From positions 1 to 23,740 of the forward strand of contig DVLN01000155.1 of NCBI GenBank assembly GCA_018715465.1: a DNA stretch of 23,740 bases, read 5' to 3'. Below, piece after piece: positions 7,569-14,709 of this stretch. Position 1 is the first letter of the stretch, and every line of letters starts with the position of its first letter. A model generated the notes under the pieces. It saw only the letters and a list, made by a program, of their open reading frames with translations, searched no databases and was not told the origin of the DNA. Position numbers and translations under genes: made by a program. The stretch comes from Candidatus Faecivivens stercorigallinarum (lineage in GTDB: Bacteria; Bacillota; Clostridia; Oscillospirales; Ruminococcaceae).

Positions 7569-9788
7569 TCACCCCGGCAGCAGACGCAGCTGGTCTTCAA
7601 CCAGGATCGTCCAGTCAGGGCACAAAAAACCTGCCTCCCAGCCGGGTATTTCCTCTCCCGCTTCAAACGGAAGCTCCGTTATCTCCAGTATACCACAGTT
7701 TTCCGCAAAAGACGAGAGGCTCTCCTCCGGCTGATGGTCATAATACACCGTCCAGTCAGCTTGATAGATGGGAGAGTCCTTTCCATCACAGAGCAGCAGT
7801 GTTTTCTCTCCCGCATGCAGCAGCAGATACGGCCCATTATTTCCCGGGCGAATCTCCAGCTCGGCTTCTCCAAACAGCTGCCACCGGGAAGCACCTGTCA
7901 GCGGACAAACCTCTGCCGGTGCAAACTGTTCCAGCGCCAGCTGCAGCCGGGTGTCCATCTGTGTATACAGAATCGAATCTGCCGCAAACCTGCCCAGCAG
8001 TTCATAGCAGCCGCCGGTAAAGGTCATCCGGCCTTCCGGGATCAGCAGATGGTATTCCCGCACGCCGTTCGCCCGCAGATATCCCGCGACCGTCTGTCCC
8101 GCATAATCGCTTCTCCCGCTTCCGATCACAACCGCCTGCTGACCCTTTTGCAGAATCAGTGTTCCTTCCAGGGCGCTGATTTGCAGTCCTTCCGCCCGGG
8201 GAACCACCCCGCACAGACCGGTCACCGCAAGAAGTACCGATACCATCGCCGCCACCAGCCCACGATGGAGCGACAACTGCCGCACGCCGCAGATGACCGC
8301 CAGCCCCATCAGCAGCAACAAAGCCGCTGCAACACCCAGCTTTACCAGTTCTCCGCCCAGTGGAACCATCGGACCACTTCCACCGGCAGCTGCTACCGCC
8401 CGAATATAACCAAACAGCAATTGCAGACAGCCTCCCGCCAGCCGTCCCGGCAGCAATCCGCCAAAGATTCCTGCCACAAGACCTGCCGTCAGGACTACCG
8501 GCATCAGCGGCAGAACCAGTATACTGCACAAAGGTGCCAGCATTGGAATATACCCGACCATCAGCATCATCACCGGTATTGTCACCACGCTGATCGCTGC
8601 ACAGGCGAAGGCACCGTCCAAAACCGAACCAAATTTACGCTTACCCACCGGAATCCGTACCCGCAGAGCAGGCGCAACCGCATACAGACACCAGACCGAC
8701 AGGACACTCAGCAGCGTCCCGGCCTGCAATACGCATACCGGCTCCCATATACAGAACAGCAAGACGGCTGTTCCAAGTACCGAACTGTTGTTTTTTGGCA
8801 TCCGCAGCAGTTCTGCCAGGTTGAAAAGAGACACCATCACCAGTGCCCGGACAGAAGATACCCCCATGCCTGTCAGAAAAACATACAGCGCGGCAACTGG
8901 TATCGAACCTGCCAGCGCTGCCCTGCGCCCAAACGGACGCAGCAGCCAGCTGGTCAGTGTGAAAAAGATGGAGATGTGCAGCCCGGAAACTGCCAGCAGA
9001 TGAGCCAGCCCCGCATTTTGCAGCAGCGTATAGTCCTGTGTCGAAATGGCTGCGCTGTTGCCCAGCAGCATGCCGACGATCAGCGCGGTATCTTCATTGT
9101 CCAGCAGGGTATGCAGACGGGTCCTGACAATACTCTCCACCCGGCTGCGCCACCGGTAAAACGGATACCGCCAGGATGGCTGTTCTTCACGTACATACCC
9201 CGCACGGAAGACCACCAGCTCGGCACCTGTTCCAAGCTGGGACATTGTCAGTTCTTCAGATGCCGTCCCTGTCAGAACCGCCCGTTCGCCGCCGCAGAAG
9301 GTCAGTTCCCCGTCACTGTAAAAGAGAACGTCTGCATTTCCTTCCCGGCCATCCTCCGCTGTAATCCGGGCATCCCGCATCAGAAAGCGGCAGCCTCCGT
9401 CCTCCCGCGGCTCGACCGCCGATATCTCACCGGAAAAGGTCAGTGACTGACCGGCAAATAAATTTCTCGCCTCCAGCAGCTTTTCCCGCTCACCGGCCGC
9501 CAGCCACAACCCAACCGCAACTGTCAAACAAAACAGTACAATAAAACCAAGGCGAAACTTTATTGCAACTCTTCTAATATGGATGACTGCTCCAGCTGCC
9601 AATGTTACCACGCCTGTGGCTGCCATCCATGGCAAGACTGTCTGGATGACCTGCAACGACAGCAATGTGGAAACCAGCAGCGTCCCCATCAGAACAAAGC
9701 CAACCGCTCCAAGCGGAACCAGAATTTCACCCCGCACCGGACATTCCTTTACAGTATCCGCAGGATATTGAAACCGGCTGATCGTCAT
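7569..9788 (-). CDS. comEC: ComEC/Rec2 DNA uptake channel protein with degenerate lactamase-like domain
   Basis: ComEC is the inner-membrane channel that carries single-stranded DNA into the cell in natural transformation. The 739-residue protein has N-terminal membrane helices, a soluble OB-like DUF4131 region (about 85-190) and the multi-helix Competence domain (about 215-500). That domain shows LLAVSGLHIS (A266-H271) and GVSSVRALVM (R314). The C-terminal domain (about 530-739) has the shape of a metallo-beta-lactamase domain, but the metal-binding HPHADH motif aligns to EGRMTF (585-590) and the preceding aspartate is also missing. The family is certain; nuclease activity of this domain is unlikely. 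The start may be ATG 9788 or GTG 9791; AAAGGGGG sits directly upstream. It heads the minus-strand run with holA. Confidence 0.93.
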   Translation of the reverse strand: MTISRFQYPADTVKECPVRGEILVPLGAVGFVLMGTLLVSTLLSLQVIQTVLPWMAATGVVTLAAGAVIHIRRVAIKFRLGFIVLFCLTVAVGLWLAAGEREKLLEARNLFAGQSLTFSGEISAVEPREDGGCRFLMRDARITAEDGREGNADVLFYSDGELTFCGGERAVLTGTASEELTMSQLGTGAELVVFRAGYVREEQPSWRYPFYRWRSRVESIVRTRLHTLLDNEDTALIVGMLLGNSAAISTQDYTLLQNAGLAHLLAVSGLHISIFFTLTSWLLRPFGRRAALAGSIPVAALYVFLTGMGVSSVRALVMVSLFNLAELLRMPKNNSSVLGTAVLLFCIWEPVCVLQAGTLLSVLSVWCLYAVAPALRVRIPVGKRKFGSVLDGAFACAAISVVTIPVMMLMVGYIPMLAPLCSILVLPLMPVVLTAGLVAGIFGGLLPGRLAGGCLQLLFGYIRAVAAAGGSGPMVPLGGELVKLGVAAALLLLMGLAVICGVRQLSLHRGLVAAMVSVLLAVTGLCGVVPRAEGLQISALEGTLILQKGQQAVVIGSGRSDYAGQTVAGYLRANGVREYHLLIPEGRMTFTGGCYELLGRFAADSILYTQMDTRLQLALEQFAPAEVCPLTGASRWQLFGEAELEIRPGNNGPYLLLHAGEKTLLLCDGKDSPIYQADWTVYYDHQPEESLSSFAENCGILEITELPFEAGEEIPGWEAGFLCPDWTILVEDQLRLLPG

Positions 9789-9821
9789 CACCCCCTTTAA
9801 GCTGTATAAAATTTTTGGATT

Positions 9822-9833
9822 TTTGTCGACAAA
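9822..9833. promoter_or_regulatory. 12-bp palindrome in the comEC leader
   Basis: TTTGTCGACAAA is a perfect palindrome located about 35 bases upstream of the comEC start and downstream of its predicted promoter. The nearby CGACA (9835-9839) repeats one half in inverted form. It could be an operator or an RNA element, but it does not match the Firmicutes LexA box I know. The function is not established. Confidence 0.35.
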
Positions 9834-9862
9834 CCGACAGAAAAAGGCCGAAAATAAACGGC

Positions 9863-9892
9863 ATTACAACAAAAAACTTGCGTCCGGGACAA
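9863..9892 (-). promoter_or_regulatory. Candidate comEC promoter
   Basis: On the minus strand TTGTCC (9892-9887) is followed after 18 bases by TGTAAT (9868-9863), with a TG just upstream of the -10 box. This is a fair extended -10 promoter. It overlaps the candidate yifB promoter on the other strand. Confidence 0.45.
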
Positions 9893-9906
9893 AAGAAGTG
9901 TACAAT
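9878..9906 (+). promoter_or_regulatory. Candidate promoter for the yifB-type gene
   Basis: TTGCGT (9878-9883) and TACAAT (9901-9906) are spaced by 17 bases. Transcription would begin near base 9913, giving a leader of about 50 bases with an AAGGAG site at its end. The -35 box lies within the spacer of the divergent comEC promoter. Confidence 0.55.
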
Positions 9907-9963
9907 TAGAATATCATCAAATTATCCGTGCATCTTCTGCGCGGCTCACAAGGAGCGAAGTAT

Positions 9964-11502
9964 ATGTACGCCAAAGTAACCAGCGCCGGTCTTTTGGGAA
10001 TGAACGCCTTTATCGTACAGGTTGAAACCGACCTTTCCCGCGGAATGCCTTCCTTTGAAACGGTCGGTCTGCCGGATGCAGCGGTCAAGGAAAGCCGTGA
10101 CCGGGTCCGAGCTGCACTCAGGAACACCGGTTTTGAGGTGCCTGCTGCCAAAATTACCGTCAATCTCGCTCCTGCTGATCTGCACAAGACCGGACCAATT
10201 TATGATCTGCCGATCTATCTCTCCCTGCTGATGGCCTCCGGCAGTACCCAGGCCAGTTTTGATGACGCAATCTTTTTGGGAGAACTGGCGCTGGACGGAA
10301 CTGTCCGCAGAATCTCCGGCGCTCTGCCGATGACCATTATGGCCGCCGAAAAGGGATACAAACGAATCTTTCTGCCGGAAGACAATGCCGCTGAAGCAAG
10401 TGTCGTCCACGGAATCGAAGTCTATGGCGTACATTCCGCGCTGGAAGTTGTCGACTTTTACGAAGGGTTAAAACCGCTGACCCCTCATCCGCCGCTGGAA
10501 TTTGCGCCGGCATCCGAAGGAAGCTACCCGGATATGTCGGAAGTACTGGGGCAGAGCATGGCCAAACGTGCGCTGGAGATCGCGGCAGCAGGCGGACACA
10601 ATACCCTATTGATCGGTTCGCCAGGCTCAGGGAAAAGCATGCTGGCACGACGCTTTCCGTCCATTCTTCCCGACCTGACCTTTGAGGAAGCGATTGAAAC
10701 AACCAAAATCCATTCAATCGCCGGCGTCCTGACACCGGAACATCCAATCATTACTGAACGCCCTTTCCGTTCTCCCCATCACACCGTTTCACCCGCTGGT
10801 CTGTCCGGCGGCGGTACCATCCCGCGTCCGGGCGAGATATCGCTGGCACACAATGGCGTTCTGTTTCTGGATGAACTGCCGGAATTTGAACGAACAGCAC
10901 TGGAAATTCTCCGTCAGCCGATTGAGGACGGGGAAGTCACCATCTCGCGGGTCAACGGTACACTGACCTATCCCTGCCGGATGGTTGTTCTTGCGGCCAT
11001 GAATCCCTGTCCGTGCGGATATTTCGGGCACCCGACCCATCCCTGTACCTGTTCGCCGCAAAAGGTGGAACGGTACCTTGCCAAGGTCAGTGGGCCGCTG
11101 CTGGACCGGATCGACCTACATGTCGAAGTGCCGCCGGTCGATTTCAGTCAGCTGACATCGGGAGAAAAGGGGGAAAGCTCGGCAACTATTCGCGCCCGCG
11201 TCAACAAAGCACGCAAAATCCAGCTTGACCGCTACCAGAACACCGGAATCTTCTGCAACAGCGGTCTGACACCGGGACTGATGCAGACCGCCTGTCCGGT
11301 GACCGACAAAGGGATGCAGCTGCTCAAAAACGCGTTTGACCGGCTGGGCCTTTCCGCCCGCGGATACAACCGTATTCTCAAGGTCGCACGCACCATCGCC
11401 GACCTGGACGGAGAGGAAGTGATCGACGCGCAGCATATCAGCGAAGCTGTACAGTTTCGCACCCTTGACCGGAAGTACTGGAACAAAAACAGCCGAAAAT
11501 GA
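9964..11502 (+). CDS. YifB/ComM-family AAA+ ATPase (Mg-chelatase-like)
   Basis: This 512-residue protein is a YifB-family AAA+ ATPase; the Gram-negative member ComM is a hexameric helicase that drives branch migration during natural transformation. The N-terminal Lon/ChlI-like domain (about 1-165) is followed by the AAA+ module with Walker A GSPGSGKS (218-225) and Walker B LFLDE (D303-E304). A cysteine-rich stretch NPCPCGYFGHPTHPCTC and the SGPLLDRIDLHVEVP box come next, then the Mg-chelatase C-terminal domain. The ATG at 9964 has AAGGAG (9950-9955) 8 bases upstream; an upstream in-frame GTG at 9928 lacks such a site. It is transcribed divergently from comEC. The role of this family in Firmicutes is not settled, so ComM-like activity is inference. 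Confidence 0.93.
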   Translation: MYAKVTSAGLLGMNAFIVQVETDLSRGMPSFETVGLPDAAVKESRDRVRAALRNTGFEVPAAKITVNLAPADLHKTGPIYDLPIYLSLLMASGSTQASFDDAIFLGELALDGTVRRISGALPMTIMAAEKGYKRIFLPEDNAAEASVVHGIEVYGVHSALEVVDFYEGLKPLTPHPPLEFAPASEGSYPDMSEVLGQSMAKRALEIAAAGGHNTLLIGSPGSGKSMLARRFPSILPDLTFEEAIETTKIHSIAGVLTPEHPIITERPFRSPHHTVSPAGLSGGGTIPRPGEISLAHNGVLFLDELPEFERTALEILRQPIEDGEVTISRVNGTLTYPCRMVVLAAMNPCPCGYFGHPTHPCTCSPQKVERYLAKVSGPLLDRIDLHVEVPPVDFSQLTSGEKGESSATIRARVNKARKIQLDRYQNTGIFCNSGLTPGLMQTACPVTDKGMQLLKNAFDRLGLSARGYNRILKVARTIADLDGEEVIDAQHISEAVQFRTLDRKYWNKNSRK

Positions 11503-11585
11503 TGTTTTGTCCGGCTGATCCGGTTTAGCCGTACCACCCCACCGCTTTGGACAGCGGTTATCCTGGAAAAGAGGCTTTTTCCCAA
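11503..11585 (+). other. Hairpin-rich spacer between the yifB-type gene and the PAP2 gene
   Basis: This 83-base spacer contains ACCGCT (11541-11546) and AGCGGT (11553-11558), a perfect 6-bp stem with a 6-base loop. It also holds GGAAAA (11565-11570) and TTTTCC (11577-11582), whose 6-base loop displays the GAGG ribosome binding site of the next gene. No U-tract follows either stem, so the two genes may be cotranscribed. Confidence 0.4.
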
Positions 11586-12287
11586 ATGATTCATCGCATT
11601 CGCGGGTTTATCCGCGAAAATCCACACAGTCTGATTCTTCTCTATTATATCTTTTATCTGGCGGGTTTTGTCCTGCTCGAAAAAATCACTGTCCCGCGCT
11701 ATATCATCTACTGTCCACTGGACGATATGATTCCATTCTGCGAATGGTTTTTGATTCCATACGCCTCCTGGTTTATCCTGCTGCTGGGGGCACCGCTGTA
11801 TTTTCTGCTGACCGACAAACGGGATTTTCTGAAAATCACCTTCATCATGTTTACCGGCATGACCCTTTGTCTGCTGCTTTATCTGCTGTTTCCAAACGGA
11901 TTGCAGCTGCGGCCCCAGATTACCGGCGACAATCTGCTGTGCAGGATTGCGCAGCTTCTGTATTCAATCGACACACCGACCAACGTCTGCCCGTCCATTC
12001 ACGTTTCTTCCAGTGTCGCGGCGGCAATTGTGGTCAATCGCTCACAGCGGCTGAAAAAGCGGTACAAAATCCGTATCCTTTCAACCCTCTGGGTCGTCCT
12101 GATCTGTCTGTCAACACTGTTTGTCAAACAGCATTCGGTGATCGACCTGCTATGCGGCACGCTGGTCAGCCTGGTACTGGCGGCGGTTGCCTACTCTCCA
12201 AGGCTGGAAAATCGCGCCCATCTCGGTCTCCGATCGGCAGTCTTGCACTTTACAAGTAAAAAAAAGGGCGGCAACCCTGAAATTTGA
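11586..12287 (+). CDS. PAP2-superfamily membrane phosphatase
   Basis: This 233-residue protein is an integral membrane protein with about five or six hydrophobic helices. It carries PAP2-like active-site motifs: FPNGLQLRP, then PSIHVSS (P136-H139), then VKQHSVIDLLCG (H183 and D187). PSIH in place of PSGH and the KQHSxxD spacing point to the subgroup related to inositol phosphorylceramide synthase/PAP2_3. Such enzymes act on lipid phosphates at the outer face of the membrane; the substrate here is unknown. The start is the ATG at 11586 with AAAAGAGG 11 bases upstream. A TTG at 11547 would extend the frame but has no ribosome binding site and lies in a hairpin. Its last codons overlap the terminator of the convergent gene. 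Confidence 0.85.
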   Translation: MIHRIRGFIRENPHSLILLYYIFYLAGFVLLEKITVPRYIIYCPLDDMIPFCEWFLIPYASWFILLLGAPLYFLLTDKRDFLKITFIMFTGMTLCLLLYLLFPNGLQLRPQITGDNLLCRIAQLLYSIDTPTNVCPSIHVSSSVAAAIVVNRSQRLKKRYKIRILSTLWVVLICLSTLFVKQHSVIDLLCGTLVSLVLAAVAYSPRLENRAHLGLRSAVLHFTSKKKGGNPEI

Positions 12288-12300
12288 CAGGGAAAACCGC
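12258..12300 (-). terminator. Intrinsic terminator of the HTH-methyltransferase gene, inside the PAP2 3' end
   Basis: Read on the minus strand, GCGG (12300-12297) and CCCTG (12292-12288) pair with CAGGG (12279-12275) and CCGC (12271-12268). A run of eight T residues (12265-12258) follows. It lies 27 bases past the stop codon of the minus-strand gene. On the plus strand the same bases encode the lysine-rich C-terminus and stop of the PAP2 protein. Confidence 0.75.
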
Positions 12301-12326
12301 GACCTTTACCTGAGTCAAAACGGCTG

Positions 12327-13406
12327 TTATTTCCGCGCAATAAATGTCCCATATTCTTTTGGGATGCGGATAACGCCGTTTTCTTTTTTTGCCTCCAGTG
12401 CACTGTAGATCACCTGACTGGAAAGACTGGTTCTGAGCTGGGGCTGCTCGGCAATCCAGGGCAAAGTCCGGGCATAAGCAACCAGATCGGATGTATCGGT
12501 GATGGCGAGGGAATCTTCATACAGCCGTTTTTCAACCTGACTGAAGTTGGTGTGTAAAATCTCTTCACCATTTTGGAGGGTAAACTTCAGTTTTTCTCCC
12601 TTTGGCAGATGCAGCGCATGGCGGATATAGTTGTCAATTCCATTCTCTCCGCCGGTCGCACAGTAAAAAACCCCGTCATCCTGCATGACCCGCCGAATCT
12701 CGATCAGTGCGCGGGAAAGATCGGGCAGGTGGTACAGCATCATATTCGCAATGACAATATCCACACTGCCATCCGGCAGCGGGATGTCCTGCGCGTCTAT
12801 CACACGATAGGTGATCTCGTTTTCATGCCCCACCATCTGTCGGGCCGTCTCCAGCATTTTTCCCGAAACATCCGACAGAGTAAGGGACACGCCCTCGGGC
12901 AGTTTGTCAAAATGTTCCGCCCAGAACCGCCCGTCTCCGCAGCCTAGCTCCAGTATCCGACAGCCCGGCTTGAAATTGTACTGGGCATACAGCCAGTTGA
13001 ACCAGCCGAATTTGTTGGTGCTGTACCGGTCATGCAATGAGATCCGCCCGCGCAGTGCATCGGCAGTCGCGTACTGCTGCTTGACCACATTCTGGTCATC
13101 CATCTTTTTGAGGGTCAGCTTTTCCTGTTCGTTCATCAGCGTAAACGCCTCTTTCAGCAAGTCAGAAGCGTCACTGCATGAAATCTGGCTGTCCAGGATC
13201 CGTTCCGACTTAATCAGCTCCACCACACTCAGTCCCAGAATCAAAGCCAACGGCTCAATCGTCCCGATATCCGGGAAACCCAATCCACGCTCCCACCGGC
13301 TGACCGCTTTATCAGTCACATGCAGCTGCTGGGCGAGCTGCGCCTGGGTCAATTTCTGTTCCCTGCGCGCCTGCGCAATAAAATTCCCGAATTTTTTTGC
13401 ATCCAT
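12327..13406 (-). CDS. XRE-type HTH regulator fused to a SAM-dependent methyltransferase
   Basis: This 359-residue protein joins two modules. Residues 3-60 form an XRE/Cro-like helix-turn-helix DNA-binding domain with the pattern LTQAQLAQQLHVTDKAVSRWERG. A linker of about 60 residues leads to a class I methyltransferase domain (about 120-260) with motif I ILELGCGDG (151-159) and the later motif DGSVDIVIANMMLYHLPD. The C-terminal 80 residues are unassigned. The start is the ATG at 13406, 7 bases from a perfect AGGAGG (13419-13414); the ATG at 13412 is only one base from it. It stands alone, with its own terminator. The methyl acceptor is unknown. Fusions of this type occur in clostridia; self-regulation is inferred from the inverted repeat upstream. 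Confidence 0.88.
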   Translation of the reverse strand: MDAKKFGNFIAQARREQKLTQAQLAQQLHVTDKAVSRWERGLGFPDIGTIEPLALILGLSVVELIKSERILDSQISCSDASDLLKEAFTLMNEQEKLTLKKMDDQNVVKQQYATADALRGRISLHDRYSTNKFGWFNWLYAQYNFKPGCRILELGCGDGRFWAEHFDKLPEGVSLTLSDVSGKMLETARQMVGHENEITYRVIDAQDIPLPDGSVDIVIANMMLYHLPDLSRALIEIRRVMQDDGVFYCATGGENGIDNYIRHALHLPKGEKLKFTLQNGEEILHTNFSQVEKRLYEDSLAITDTSDLVAYARTLPWIAEQPQLRTSLSSQVIYSALEAKKENGVIRIPKEYGTFIARK

Positions 13407-13432
13407 TGGCATTCCTCCTCACTGAATATCTG

Positions 13433-13453
13433 ACAGATTCTTTGTAAATCTGT
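13433..13453. promoter_or_regulatory. Inverted repeat, candidate operator of the HTH-methyltransferase
   Basis: ACAGATT (13433-13439) and AATCTGT (13447-13453) are perfect 7-bp inverted repeats separated by 7 bases. They lie 14 bases upstream of the ribosome binding site, just downstream of the candidate -10 box. This is a suitable place for an autoregulatory operator bound by the XRE domain. That assignment is inference. Confidence 0.5.
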
Positions 13454-13481
13454 TTTACTGCGACCCAAAAGGCTGTTTCAA
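13452..13481 (-). promoter_or_regulatory. Candidate promoter of the HTH-methyltransferase gene
   Basis: On the minus strand TTGAAA (13481-13476) and TAAAAC (13457-13452) are spaced by 18 bases. The -10 box is a weak match. The inverted repeat begins at its downstream edge. Confidence 0.35.
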
Positions 13482-13525
13482 AAATCATATGAGTAAAAGA
13501 ATGAACTATTGTTCTGATTAAACAG

Positions 13526-13563
13526 CATCCTCCCTGCGCGGGATATCCTGCACAGGGAGGATG
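13526..13563 (-). terminator. Strong hairpin after the phosphofructokinase gene
   Basis: CATCCTCCCTG (13526-13536) and CAGGGAGGATG (13553-13563) form a perfect 11-bp stem, and the loop contains a further GGATATCC dyad. It begins 23 bases past the phosphofructokinase stop. On the minus strand it is followed by CTGTTTAAT, a poor U-tract, so it may act as a terminator or as a 3' stabilising structure. Confidence 0.65.
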
Positions 13564-13585
13564 TGGGTCACAGCAAAATATCCTG

Positions 13586-14662
13586 TCAGTCAGCAAACGA
13601 AATGCCCAGTGCTTTGGCGTACTGTACCTCTGCACAGTCGGGCGGAACCAGTTTGAGCTTGCCGGCGACCTCCGCCAGCGGAACCGGTACCAAGTCGCTG
13701 CCCCGCAGTGCGACCATATAGCCATACTTGCCTTCGAGAATCAGCTTGCCTGCAACTGCACCCAATTCGGAAGCAAACCGGCGGTCATATGCGCAGGGAT
13801 TGCCGCCGCGCTGTACATGTCCGGGGACAACACACCGGATCTCATTCGGAATCAGTTCGGAGAGCGCCTTTGCCAGACGGTCGGAAGCGGTTCCGGTGGA
13901 AGCATAGTAAGCAGCCCGCTCCTTTTTGCTCATCTTGGCTTCTTCCTTGGTGATCGCGCCTTCCGCCACACAGATGATCGAATACTTATGACCAGCCTTG
14001 GTATTCTTTTTGATCAGAGCGGCAACCTTTTTGACGCTGTAGGGAATTTCCGGCAGCAGGATTGCGTCCGCACCGCCTGCGATACCGGCTTCCAGTGCCA
14101 GCCAGCCAACCTTATGGCCCATGATCTCCACCAGGAAGGTACGGGAATGGGAAGCGGCCGTCGTGCGGGTACGATCAATTGCCTCGGTCGCAATTTCAAC
14201 AGCGGTATGACATCCAAAGGTCATATCGGTGCCCCAGATATCGTTGTCGATGGTCTTGGGCAGGGTTACGACATTCAGGCCCTTCTGGGAGAGGAGGTTG
14301 GCGGTTTTATGGCTGCCATTGCCGCCCAGCATGACCAGGCAGTCCAGTTTCAGCTTCTGGTAGGTCTTGATCATTTCCTTGACCTTATCCAGACCGGTCT
14401 CAGGATCGACCACCTGAATCGTCTTAAACGGCTCGCGGGAAGTTCCCAGGATGGTGCCACCCATATTGATGATACCGGAAAAATCCGCCCGGGTCATCTT
14501 GCGGTACCGGCCATAGATCATGCCTTTATAGCCGTCTTCAAACCCGATAAACTCGACTTCCTTTTCACCCAGCGCAGCGCAGAGTGTCTCGGTGACACCG
14601 CGCATTGCAGGATTCAGTGCCTGACAGTCTCCTCCACTGGTTAAAAATCCTATCCTTTTCAT
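13586..14662 (-). CDS. pfkA: 6-phosphofructokinase of the mixed-signature (G/K) type
   Basis: This enzyme phosphorylates fructose 6-phosphate to fructose 1,6-bisphosphate in glycolysis. The 358 residues carry TSGGDCQALNPAMRG at the N-terminus, LGGNGS (112-117), LPKTIDNDIWGTD (K136, catalytic D139) and the C-terminal VPGHVQRGGNPCAYDRRFA. ATP enzymes such as E. coli PfkA have glycines at both specificity positions, and PPi enzymes have aspartate and lysine. Here the first is glycine (G116) and the second is lysine (K136), with asparagine N115 replacing the usual Mg-site aspartate. The phosphoryl donor is therefore uncertain. AAAGGA lies 8 bases before the ATG. It is 47 bases downstream of ppk with no terminator between, so the two are probably cotranscribed. 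Confidence 0.93.
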   Translation of the reverse strand: MKRIGFLTSGGDCQALNPAMRGVTETLCAALGEKEVEFIGFEDGYKGMIYGRYRKMTRADFSGIINMGGTILGTSREPFKTIQVVDPETGLDKVKEMIKTYQKLKLDCLVMLGGNGSHKTANLLSQKGLNVVTLPKTIDNDIWGTDMTFGCHTAVEIATEAIDRTRTTAASHSRTFLVEIMGHKVGWLALEAGIAGGADAILLPEIPYSVKKVAALIKKNTKAGHKYSIICVAEGAITKEEAKMSKKERAAYYASTGTASDRLAKALSELIPNEIRCVVPGHVQRGGNPCAYDRRFASELGAVAGKLILEGKYGYMVALRGSDLVPVPLAEVAGKLKLVPPDCAEVQYAKALGISFAD

Positions 14663-14709
14663 ATTCCATATCCTTTCTCCGCAAAATCCCCAAACAGGTA
14701 TCCGCGGCT

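Noticed and set aside
7530..9446. Long open frame (638 codons) on the plus strand opposite comEC
   Set aside because: Its Q-, R- and H-rich composition and lack of motifs mark it as an antisense shadow. The minus strand has conserved ComEC motifs throughout.
9928..9963. GTG-initiated extension of the YifB/ComM-type gene
   Set aside because: The family's N-terminus is MYAKV-like, matching the ATG at 9964, which has an ideal AAGGAG. The extension lies in the leader.
11490..11517. CAGCCG/CGGCTG inverted repeat at the end of the YifB/ComM-type gene as a terminator
   Set aside because: The stem overlaps the last codons, its lower part is bulged, and no T-run follows, so a terminator is not supported.
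11547..11585. TTG-initiated extension of the PAP2 gene
   Set aside because: There is no ribosome binding site before the TTG, and the stretch forms two hairpins. The ATG at 11586 has AAAAGAGG at a workable distance.
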